The notes below the pieces were generated by a model, which had not been told where the DNA came from, searched no databases, and was given only the letters and a program-made list of their open reading frames with translations. Made by a program: the position numbers and the translations under genes. Positions 35,858-44,534 of a stretch of DNA of 64,000 bases are shown piece after piece. Location of the stretch: contig BRXU01000023.1 of assembly GCA_030267565.1 (NCBI GenBank), positions 1,985,370 through 2,049,369 on the forward strand. The letters run 5' to 3'. The DNA comes from Pleodorina starrii (lineage: Eukaryota; Chlorophyta; Chlorophyceae; Chlamydomonadales; Volvocaceae). How positions within the stretch are numbered: the stretch's first letter is position 1; each line of letters begins with the position of its first letter.

Positions 35858-38806
35858 ATGCATACCGCTCTCGCCACCAACGCCGAGCCAACCCGGGTCA
35901 TTTACGCCATCTTCCACCTGCCACCTAAACGCCTCGCCCGCCGCACCGACCCCGCTGTCCCCATCTACATCGGTCAGACTCGCAAGTCCTGTTGGGAACG
36001 GCTCCGCCGGCATCTGCAGGACGCCGCCCGCGCCGCTACACAACGCGCCTCCGCTCCCACCTTCCACCATCACCTTTGGGCCCACGGCACCAACCGTCTC
36101 GTCCTCCTCCCCCTGCAAATCGTCGTCGGCGCCACCAATAGCAACTTCAAGCGCAAGGCCGCCGGTCTGGAAATGGTGTGGGCCCAACGCTTCAATGCCC
36201 TCCGCCCTGCCGCCCAACCCGGTCTCAACACTCGCTTCGAAGCCCACTCCATCGCCGCTGACCTCGCCGCCACCCCTTTCGGAGCGAGTGCCCTCCCCTC
36301 CGACGCCGAACACCGACGGCGCTGGCGCAACTGCCGCGGCACCCCCCGCCGCCTCTTTGCACTGCAGGACCGTTGGCAAGAGCGTGGCTCCATTCCGGTC
36401 TCCCACTTCACCACCTTCGCCACCCGCACGCTGCATATCCTCCACGCCACCATCACCCACTCCTCCCCCGCCGAGTTGGGCCTCCTCCCCGACTTCGTGG
36501 CTGCCCTTGTCATCCCGCTCACCTCCGCCCTGGGCACCCGCGACCGCCCCGCCGGCGCCCCGGACCTCTCCGCCAAACTGTGGCTCCCCCACCCCCTCCG
36601 CCAACTCCTCCCGGTCTCCGCCCTCCACGACATCCTCGCTGACCCCGCCGTCGCCTCCCACCTCCCCCTCGGCGCCCCCCAGCCCCACCTCCACTTCACG
36701 GCCGGCCCACCCCTACACCTCCTCTTCTGCACCTACCCCTCCTTCGCTCGTAACCTCACCCACTCCGCCTATACCGACCTCGTCCGCGCCGACCGCCCCT
36801 GCGCCTGCCACCGCTTCCCCAGCCTCTGCCCCCCCGGCATTCCCCACGTCATGTCCACCAGCCCCTCCCCCGTCCTCCCCACCGCCCTCACCTCCTACTG
36901 GGACAAAGGCGCCCGCTACCGCGCCCACCGGCCTCCCCCACCTCTCCCCACCCTCCTCGCCGATGTCCGCGCCCACGCCCGCACCTTCACCTCCCACCTT
37001 GCCAAACGGGCGGGCGTCCCTTCTTCCTCCCTCGACTCTTGGGTCGACGCCTTCCTCGCCAGCTTGGAAACCACCATCACCTCCCGGCCCCCCCACCCCT
37101 TCCACTGGCCCGTCCTTACCGACGCCGACCTTGCCGCTTTCCGCCATGCCACCGACGACTTCATTGTCACCGTTACCGATAAAAGCTCCTCCACGTTCCA
37201 ACTCGCCTGCAAGAAATTCTACGCTGAGAAATGCATGCGCGACCTCCACCTCCACGACACCTTCGCTGCACCGCCTCCCCCACCCCTCGCCCCCGCCCCC
37301 GGCCCTGCCCCTCCGCCACCGCCCCCTCCCCCACCCGCGCACCCCCTCCCTGCCCCCGCCCCCCCACCCCCTCCCCCTCCTCCCCCCGCGCCCCCTGCCC
37401 CCGCCGCCCAGCATGCACCTGTCTACTACCAGCCCTGCACCCACGCCGCCATGCACCAACACCTTACTGCCGAAAACGCCCGTCTCGCCCCCTGGCAGCT
37501 CTCCTACAACCTCGCTCTCCCACCCGCCTACTACGCCGGCACCCTCAAGATGCACAAGACCCCGCCCTCCATGCGCTACCTCGCCTGCTCTCACAAGTGC
37601 CCCTCCACCACCATCAGCGACCTTGTTACCGCTGTCCTCCGCGCTGTCGTCCCCGTCTTCACTACCCTCTGGCGTGAGCGCCTGCCAGGCTTTGAGCCAT
37701 GGTTCTGCCTCTCTTCCCGGGCCGCCACTCAGCTCATCGCCGCGTACAACGCCTGCTCCTACTCCCACGCCCGTGCCGCTGCGCCCCACGCCTGGGATTT
37801 CGAACGCCTCTACACCAACCTCCCCCACCACCTCCTCCTCTCCACCTTTACCGCCCTCCTCACCCGGTGCCTTGGCTCCACCCCCTACATCCGCGTCGTC
37901 ACCACCGCCCCCAACCCCACCCGCCCTCATGACAAGCCCACCCATCGCGTTACCTTCCACACCCTTCGCCCAGGGCCCCCCTGCTCCGGCAGTGCCGACG
38001 GCCGCACCACTACCCGTGTCCTCCACGTTCAAGAATTCCTCGAACTCCTCGCCTCCCTCCTCTCCTCCACCTTCATCGCGTTCGGTCCTGCCCTGGTCCG
38101 CCAAGTCTGCGGCATCCCCATGGGCATCTCCGCCGCCCCCTTCGTCGCAAATCTCTTCCTCGCCTGGTTCGAGTTCGAATTCCTGGACCAACGCAACCGC
38201 ACCTCCCCGCCCGCCTCCCCCGCTGCCAAGCGCACACTCACCCGCTGCCGCCACTCCTGCCGCTTCCTGGACGACCTCCTTTCCCTCAACAACCCCGACC
38301 TTCCCCGCCTCCTCTACACCAACCAAACCCTCCACGGCATTCATGGCATCTACCCCCCGGAGCTCGGGCTCACCCCCCAGCACCACCCCCACCTCCCCGC
38401 CGGCTCTGTCCCCTTCCTTGACCTCCTCCTCGTCCCCGCCCCCCGCCACGGGGCCAGCTGGTTCATCACGCGCCTGTACGACAAGCGGGAACAGCCTGCC
38501 TTCTCTGGTGTCCGCCTCTCCCGCTTCGTCGCCCGCGACTCAAACGTCAATGAGGCCTGCAAACGCAACATCTTCACCGGCCAGTTCCATCGGCTCCGGC
38601 GGGTCATCACCGACGCTGACAACTTCTGCGGGGAACTCGCAGCCCTCATCCGTGCCCTCACCGCCCAAGCCTACCCCAAAGCCGGCCTCCTCAGTCAACT
38701 CGTCCGCCTCCTTGCCGCCTGCCCCCACGCCTTCTACTTTGAGCGCCACTCCACCCACCGGGACATGCTCGGCATCGTCCACCAACGTCTCCGTGACCCA
38801 CCCTAG
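35858..38806 (+). CDS. Penelope-like GIY-YIG endonuclease and reverse transcriptase
   Basis: A 982-aa frame from ATG at 35858, 12 bp into unique sequence. The N-terminal GIY-YIG nuclease shows VIY (14-16), IYIGQT (36-41), Arg48 and His52, and a conserved Glu at 105 in LEMVWAQR, followed by NALRPAAQPGLNTR. The reverse transcriptase has the Penelope-type motif A, WDFERLYTNLP (Asp 647), motif B GIPMG (from 752) and motif C FLDD (Asp 805-806). Downstream are the thumb-like FLDLLL and LYDKREQP segments typical of the family. A long Pro-rich linker lies between residues of about 470 and 520. All key catalytic residues are present and the frame is intact, so this copy could be active. No intron is needed. 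A truncated duplicate lies at 48648-50869. Confidence 0.88.
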   Translation: MHTALATNAEPTRVIYAIFHLPPKRLARRTDPAVPIYIGQTRKSCWERLRRHLQDAARAATQRASAPTFHHHLWAHGTNRLVLLPLQIVVGATNSNFKRKAAGLEMVWAQRFNALRPAAQPGLNTRFEAHSIAADLAATPFGASALPSDAEHRRRWRNCRGTPRRLFALQDRWQERGSIPVSHFTTFATRTLHILHATITHSSPAELGLLPDFVAALVIPLTSALGTRDRPAGAPDLSAKLWLPHPLRQLLPVSALHDILADPAVASHLPLGAPQPHLHFTAGPPLHLLFCTYPSFARNLTHSAYTDLVRADRPCACHRFPSLCPPGIPHVMSTSPSPVLPTALTSYWDKGARYRAHRPPPPLPTLLADVRAHARTFTSHLAKRAGVPSSSLDSWVDAFLASLETTITSRPPHPFHWPVLTDADLAAFRHATDDFIVTVTDKSSSTFQLACKKFYAEKCMRDLHLHDTFAAPPPPPLAPAPGPAPPPPPPPPPAHPLPAPAPPPPPPPPPAPPAPAAQHAPVYYQPCTHAAMHQHLTAENARLAPWQLSYNLALPPAYYAGTLKMHKTPPSMRYLACSHKCPSTTISDLVTAVLRAVVPVFTTLWRERLPGFEPWFCLSSRAATQLIAAYNACSYSHARAAAPHAWDFERLYTNLPHHLLLSTFTALLTRCLGSTPYIRVVTTAPNPTRPHDKPTHRVTFHTLRPGPPCSGSADGRTTTRVLHVQEFLELLASLLSSTFIAFGPALVRQVCGIPMGISAAPFVANLFLAWFEFEFLDQRNRTSPPASPAAKRTLTRCRHSCRFLDDLLSLNNPDLPRLLYTNQTLHGIHGIYPPELGLTPQHHPHLPAGSVPFLDLLLVPAPRHGASWFITRLYDKREQPAFSGVRLSRFVARDSNVNEACKRNIFTGQFHRLRRVITDADNFCGELAALIRALTAQAYPKAGLLSQLVRLLAACPHAFYFERHSTHRDMLGIVHQRLRDPP

Positions 38807-39890
38807 CCACCCTGCCTGCCCCCACTAGCCGCCCCGCCCCCGGCTACCCCACTCGCCCCCAACTCCACGGGGATGCCGAGTCATGAGGCTTGGCAGCCGA
38901 CCCCTCCGGGGGCCCGGCAGCCTGTGCGGAGCCCGGCATCCTCACTCCTCCACCCCCCCCCCCCCCCCCTGCCCCCCCTTGTGTGCCCGCCCGCCTTCCC
39001 CCCTATCACCCTCTCTCCCGCCCCCTAAGACCCTCCCCCCCCCCCCCCCCCCCCCCCCCACCCACCCACCCACCCACCCACCCCCACCCACCCCACCCCA
39101 GCGCCCCCCCCCAACCCTCCCACCCCCTGGGCCGCATTACCCCTGACCCCGGCCCCTCATGCATGGTGGCCTGCGCGCTCGGCCGGTGTGGTGGGGAGCC
39201 GACTCTTCACGGTCCGCCACCCGGCCCCTCCTGCGCATCGTCTCCCCGCGCCCCGCTGCCTCTGCCCTTTCCCCTTTCCCTGCCGTCGTTCTTCCCGTCT
39301 CCTCGTCCCTGCCCTTGCCCTCGTCCCCCTCCCCCTGCCGTTGCGTCCTTCCACATCCGTCTGTCTTCTGCCCTTGTCTGTCCCACTGCCATTCGCCTTG
39401 CCTTTCTCTTTTCCTCTGCCCCATCTCCTCTGCCTTCCGCCCCTTGCTTGTCGTACATTTTGCCCTTCCGTCCGTCTCCCTTTCTTCTATGCCCAGCTGC
39501 CCCTTCTTGCCCTCTTTTGCACCGCGTCGCCGCCACAGCTCGTTCGTGGGTTTCTGTGTGTCTTGCCTTGCTTGCTTGCCTTCTCGCTCCTTCCTTCGCT
39601 GCCAATGCCGTCGCCCATTGCCCTTACTCACACCCTTTTTCCTTCGTATCTTCCCACTTCGCCTCCTCCACTGAGCGCAGGTGAGTCTACAATTTGTCGG
39701 GTTGTTTTGTCCGGGCGTTCGTGCAGTTCTTGTGCTGTCGCGCGTACTCGTCCGTCCGGGTTGGTCTGGCGGCGACGCGGTCGCAGCGTCTTTTCAGCTC
39801 GGTAAGGTTACAGGTATGTTCGGTAAGTATTACTGGGTTCAGGGTCCGTTCGCTCACGCCGTCCTCGTCTCCGCTGCGGTATCGTTTTCT
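38807..39890 (+). other. Noncoding 3' region of the Penelope-like element
   Basis: C-rich sequence without a supported gene. It includes long C homopolymers at 38957-39060 followed by CCCA repeats, whose complement is G-rich and could fold into quadruplexes, and pyrimidine-rich sequence to 39670. The 39670-39890 part has mixed composition and ends at CTGCGGTATCGTTTTCTA, a variant of the satellite marker. No hammerhead ribozyme core, reported for other Penelope-like elements, was convincing here. Confidence 0.5.
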
Positions 39891-40095
39891 ACCCCCTTCC
39901 CTTCCCTTGCCTTCCCGTGCCGTGCCTTGCCTTGCCTTGCCTTGCCTTGCCTTGCCTTGCCTTGCCTTGCCTTTGCCTGTGTGTATGTTTGGGCCGAATC
40001 CCTCCCCCACCAGCCCTCCCCTCCCCCTCCGCCCACCCCTCCGCACTGTACTGCACTGCCACTGCCACTGCCTGTGTGAATGCGAAGGCCGAGTG

Positions 40096-40150
<55 letters not shown>

Positions 40151-40560
40151 CCCACCAGCCCTCTCCTTCCCACCAGCCCTCTCCTCCCCCTCCGCCCACC
40201 CCTCCGCACTGTACTGCACTGCCACTGCCACTGCCACTGCCTGTGTGTATGCGAAGGCCGAGTGCCTCCCCCACCAGCCCTCTCCTCCCCACCAGCCCTC
40301 CCCTCCCCCTCCGCACTTCCCCCTTCCCGCTGCGGTATCATTTTCTATCTCCCTTCCCTTCCCCCTTCCCTTCCCCCTTCCCTTCCCCCTTCCCTTCCCC
40401 CTTCCCTTCCCCCTTCCCTTCCCTTCCCTTGCCTTGCCTTGCCTTGCCTTGCCGTGCCTTGCCGTGCCTTGCCGTCCCTTCCCTTCCCGTGCCTTGCCTT
40501 CCCTTCCCTTCCCGTGCCTTGCCTTGCCTTGCCATGCCTTGCCGTGCCGTGCCTTGCCTG
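39891..40560. repeat. Compound satellite, second block
   Basis: About one and a half units of the 30571-35845 satellite, including CCTTG arrays, a CT run and the marker at 40330-40350, with longer CCCTTCC runs and CCGTG variants at the right end. It lies inside the duplicated unit. Confidence 0.85.
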
Positions 40561-40578
40561 TGTGTATGGCTCCCAGTC

Positions 40579-40735
40579 CCCCGTCCAACGCTGCAGTGGT
40601 TCCATCCAATGTCGTATCTTGCCCTTCTGAGCTGTATGGAGTGCCGTACGGCACTCCATACAGGCTCCGTATGCCAGGGTCGCGCCCTGGGAGGGGCTTT
40701 TTCTGCTGCGTAAGGGGTTAAGCTCACAGCGTGAA
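40579..40735. repeat. Palindrome-bearing repeat, copy a
   Basis: About 155 bp that recurs at 40931-41090 with few changes. It contains a perfect 30-bp palindrome at 40633-40662 centred on CCGTACGG, then a second hairpin-capable CCAGGGTCGCGCCCTGG and a T run. The order of strong hairpins and GGGGCTTTTT could be a structured 3' end of a mobile element or RNA; its nature is unknown. Confidence 0.7.
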
Positions 40736-40930
40736 GCCCGACAGTGCAGTACAGTGCCGGCCTGGCTGTCTGCCTGCCTGGCTGCCCTATGCTCTGTCCT
40801 CTCCCTTCTTACCCTCCGAAGCTACGGGCACCATGGGGAGTGCCTGCCATGCCTTGCCTTGCCTTGCCTGCCTGTGTGTATGTGTGGGTCGGGTTCCCCC
40901 CGCTTGTGTGGTGTGGTGTGGCTTCTCTTC

Positions 40931-41090
40931 CCCCGTCCAACGCTGCAGTGGTTCCATCCATTGTCGTATCTTGCCCTTTTGAGCGGTATGGAGTGCCGTA
41001 CGGCACTCCATACAGGCTCCGTATGCCAGGGTCGCGCCCTGGGAGGGGCTTTTTCTGCTGCGTAAGGGGTTAAGCTCACAGCGTGAAGCC
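40931..41090. repeat. Palindrome-bearing repeat, copy b
   Basis: Second copy of the 40579-40735 repeat; the palindrome here spans 28 bp (40986-41013). The first and second copies differ by a handful of substitutions, some beside the palindrome, which itself is conserved. 40736-40930 between them is related to the CTGCCTGC/CCTTG sequence of the satellite. Confidence 0.7.
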
Positions 41091-41256
41091 AGACCAAGCC
41101 CGAAGCCGGCATCCAGATCTCTTCCATCCACACAAGCCTTGAGGCCTCCACCGCTTCATTGATCGGGAGGTGGTGGTTGCGTTTGTCCTTTAGGCATTTG
41201 TGGTGTTGAAAAACACCGGGTATTATTAGATCTTCGTCGTTGGAGAGTTCGGCTCC
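41091..41256. other. Short spacer downstream of the methyltransferase-HNH gene
   Basis: About 165 bp of unique sequence, presumably containing the 3' UTR of the minus-strand gene. No signal is recognised. Confidence 0.45.
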
Positions 41257-44038
41257 TCACATGCTCTTCAGTCGACGGCTGCGACGGACGCCGCCGCCAG
41301 GACTGGGATCGCGCTGGTGCTTGCTGCCGTTGCTGCCCCCACCGCTGTTGTTGTCGTTGTCCGCGCGGCCGTCAGCAGCGCCCGCCTCCTCGTCGACGCT
41401 GCTTGCGCCAGCCGTTCGCAGAACCAGATTCGTCACACGATTGTGGCTCTTCACGCCGTCTATGTGAAACACGCGCGGGGTGCAGCCGCCACGCTGCTGA
41501 CGTCCCTTCTCGTCGAGCTTAAGTTTTTCCAGGGCGTCCGGAATGAAGACAACCGCGACGAGGATCCGTACGGCCAACACCACCTTATCTGGGCTGTCGG
41601 TCGAGAACTGCACATACCAGTGGCCGTCGCGCAAGGGGTACGCCCACAGCGGCGCGTGCGTACGCTCACGGCGCACGGAGCCGTGCGCATTCACTTCGTA
41701 GCCAGGCGGCGCGAAGGGCACTGGCCGGTACTGCATGGCAGGCAGGCAGACAGGCAGGCAGACAGGCACGTTGGGTTGCACAAGGGGCAGCAATGCGTGC
41801 GGCAATCACGGCAATCACAGCTAGAGCAAGAGGATAGTCCCCACGTGTGGGTTGAGCGGAAGGCCTCTTAACCCCGTCCCTGGCTTGACGTGATACTAAT
41901 ACTTTAATTAGCGTAGGACATACCACCCCGCGCACCTCCGACTCGGCCTTGATCTCGCTCAAGACGCTTGGCGCCCGGTACGCGAGCCTGGCTGCGAAGA
42001 GCTCGTTGGCGGTCAGCCTAAGGTTCTGGCCGGCCGCGAGGCCGGCACCCCATGCCGCCTCTTGCTCCAACTTTCTGCGTTGCTGAGCCATCTCCTCCCA
42101 TGCGCGGTACCACCAGGAGGGCCTCCCCTCATCGCTGAGGTCCTCCAGGCGTCCTGCACCTGTTGGCGCCCAGTCCTCGACGATGAAGATGTGTGCATGC
42201 TTGGTGTGGTTGCCTGGGTGTGGATGACAAAGGGTTTGGCATTGTTAGCCTTCGGGGGTCTGGGGATGTGTCTGGAGTAGACCATCCCTGTTCCCGCCTT
42301 ACACACTCTAAACCACCCTCGCCTTCACATGGACCCAGTAGGCTACCGGAGAGAATGGCCCCAAGCCGGATCACCCTCTTGACCCCATTCCCCAAACTTA
42401 CTCCCGCTCATGGTAACCGGTACTGTGTCCAGCAGTCGGAGGCCGCGGAAGCCGTACAGCTCCATCTCCTGCTCGATGTCCCGCTTCTTGTGTTCTTGGA
42501 TTATGACAACAGCCTGGAAGAAGGGAAGATTGACAGTGGGGTTGTGGGAAGGTCGAGCAAGCAGGTGCCAAGCGGGCTCCCCCCCTCCCTGGACGCACAC
42601 ACACACACATACACACACAGACACCCACACACACACACACACAAACACACGTGCGTCGTGCAGGCTGTGAACGCAACCAGCGGCGCTGCACAGGATGCTA
42701 TTAAATGGAATGAGAAGGCAGATGCGCGATTTGCACTGCCCTGGGGCTGGTCGCACCCTAGAGCCCCAGCTTACCCTCCGGCTGCTGTGCCGCATTACAA
42801 GGTCCGCCACGGTGTGCTTGTCACGTGGGTTGAAGCCTTGCCAAAAGGCAAAAAAGTGGGTCGGCGGTGGCGACAGCGCACCCACCTGCGTGTAGGGAGA
42901 GGGTGGAGGGAGAGGGGGGCAGAGGGGCTGGGCTGTAGGAGAGTGAAATGGGTGCCCGGATGACAAAACTGGCCGTGGGATTCTGGGTTTTTCGAATCCA
43001 GATGCTTATCTTCACATCAAGCCTCTTGCTTAATCACAGGCGCACACTTCCATGTCGGTTACAACCCACCCACCCACACCTGCCCGGCGCTGCCACATAT
43101 GACTTTCATGTCTTTCTCGCGGCCACCCATGTCCTTCAGCGCCGCGCAAGACATCTGCAGCACCGCCTCGGCTTTGTCCACCTTCTTGTCGCATATCTCA
43201 ATCCCGATGGCCGCGGCGACCTTGACCTGGGCCATGCACTGCACCAGGAGTCTGCAGTTGGGGTGGTGTCAGCAGGCAGGGGGGTGGGGTTAACACGCGA
43301 ACCTCAATGTGTGGTTAACCTGCGGGGGGCGCAGAACGGTCAATGTGTTGCCGCATGGGATGCATGTGTATGTTGCCATGGGTGGCCCAGCGCGGTTGCA
43401 CGCCCAACGGGTGGGCTGTTCGGTGCCGGTGCCTACTGAGACCCCTACATGTGGAGCTGTTCAGGACTGAACTTGAAAAACTTTACGAACGCAACAATAT
43501 ACGTTGCTCAGTCTGATTTAACACAATACCATGGACCATAAATCACCCGCGTCACGCTCTGCTGGTGGCCCGATGTGGGGCCGGGCTGGAGTGAGACGAT
43601 CGGCTCAACATCGATGGCCGCCGCGACGACAGCAGGCAACAAGCGACATGACCGGCTACTGGCACGCATGACATGCCATCATATATACTTACTTGCCAAT
43701 ACTGGCGCCAACGTCGACGACAACGCTGCGTCCGCCTAAGGCCGCCTCCTTCGTCAAAATGCTGAGCACATTCCCGAGACTCGCGGCCGTCAGCGAGCCG
43801 GACAGCCCACAGGTGCCCTCGTCGCCACCAACCGCTGCCTGCATAGGGAATGAAGTAATTGCGAGAGTGGGTGCGCCCGGTGTGGAGCAACGAACGCAAG
43901 ACCCCAATGACTTTCGCAATAAGTTTTATCGTTGATGCAACTTCGACGCACCTGGCATGCATAGATGGCCTTCTCCGCCTTGTCCTGTGCCTCCTTGACT
44001 CCACAAGCGGGCCGCCTCGATGCGGTTGTCGCGTGCAT
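41257..44038 (-). CDS. Predicted SAM methyltransferase fused to NUMOD4/HNH-like domain (copy 1)
   Basis: A seven-exon model on the minus strand: 44038-43952, 43838-43693, 43251-43080, 42885-42775, 42513-42402, 42213-41936, 41730-41257. All introns are GT..AG and all junctions keep one open frame, giving 459 aa. Residues 68-101 form a class I methyltransferase core: VDVGASIGK (SAM-binding motif I) and GIEICDKK with the ribose-binding acid at Glu96; THFFAFW (144-150) and a later GF..L segment fit the DOT1-like subgroup loosely. The substrate is unknown. The last exon encodes a NUMOD4/HNH-like module: GYEVNAHGSVRRE near 312-324 and FHIDGVKSHNRVTNL near 390-404 (His391, Asn399, Asn403), then a basic tail. 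The usual final catalytic residue is not obvious, so it may bind rather than cut DNA. Alternatively exon 7 is a separate gene starting at ATG 41736. An earlier first exon cannot be excluded. Confidence 0.62.
42597..42710. repeat. (CA)n tract plus motif shared with the 160-bp array, in an intron
   Basis: Within intron 4, a CA-rich tract (42597-42650) is followed by about 55 bp (GCAGGCTGTGAACGCAACCA and onward) closely matching the start of the 160-bp tandem repeat at 61671, which is also preceded by a CA/CCCA tract. This suggests a dispersed element family associated with CA repeats. Confidence 0.6.
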
Positions 44039-44534
44039 GCTTGTCACACAATGAAAAGGCTTGGTGGGTTTGAGTGGCTAGAGTTTAACGTACTAAATAT
44101 ATATAGTATATATTCTATGTGGAACGGGTATGATTGATTGAGAGACCCCGGCTTCTGAGTTTTACAATCGCAGTCTGACAGACGCATGTGCCGTTTGCCG
44201 TACCAAATCCGCGCGGCAGAGCCGTGCGCCCTCGCAGCGCTTGTGTCTTCAGCTCCCGGCCGGAGCAAACCAGGGTCAATCATGAAGAACATATTAATAA
44301 TACAAGCACGGTTTGGCGGCGGCCGCATCGCGCTGCGCTCACAAATCCTGAAACTCTGTCCTCAAGGGGCCCATACTGCTGCCTGCGTGCCTGTCACGGT
44401 GCGGCGTGCCGCTTCCAGCGCAAGAACGGTCGCAGCGTGGCATGCCGCCAACTTTATACCCAGGGAACATAGGTCAGGACACACCCGTCCGGTGTAATGC
44501 CAGGTTGTCAACTCGCCAGTGTCGCCAAGTGCCA
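44039..44534. other. Intergenic spacer between the two minus-strand genes
   Basis: About 500 bp containing the putative upstream region of the methyltransferase-HNH gene, with an AT-rich TAAATATATATAGTATATA tract at 44092-44112 (a possible core promoter element for that gene), and the 3' region of the recombinase gene. A minus-strand TGTAA lies at 44161-44165, a candidate polyadenylation signal for the recombinase gene. Confidence 0.4.

Larger units (their letters stand above)
35846..39890 (+). mobile_element. Penelope-like retroelement with N-terminal GIY-YIG
   Basis: This segment sits between two blocks of the same satellite. It holds one intact retroelement ORF (35858-38806), followed by about 1 kb of C-rich noncoding sequence. 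The exact ends are unclear: the left side starts right after a CCCTTCCCTTG satellite end, the right side resumes satellite at a different point in the unit, and I found no clean target-site duplication. Domain order places it with the Chlamys-type Penelope-like elements described from green algae, in which the endonuclease is N-terminal instead of C-terminal. Confidence 0.7.

Noticed and set aside
36713..38449. A 578-codon minus-strand Gly/Glu/Val-rich frame, repeated at 48776-50512
   Set aside because: Antisense shadow of the Penelope ORF, whose plus-strand motifs are unmistakable.
35846..39890. Hammerhead ribozyme linked to the Penelope-like element
   Set aside because: I looked for a CTGANGA...GAAA core near both ends and found no arrangement with the required helices.
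41257..41736. Stand-alone 159-aa HNH-like gene starting at ATG 41736
   Set aside because: Possible, but the ATG lies in what reads as a pyrimidine-rich acceptor (CCATGCAG), and splicing to the upstream exon keeps phase, so the fused model is preferred.
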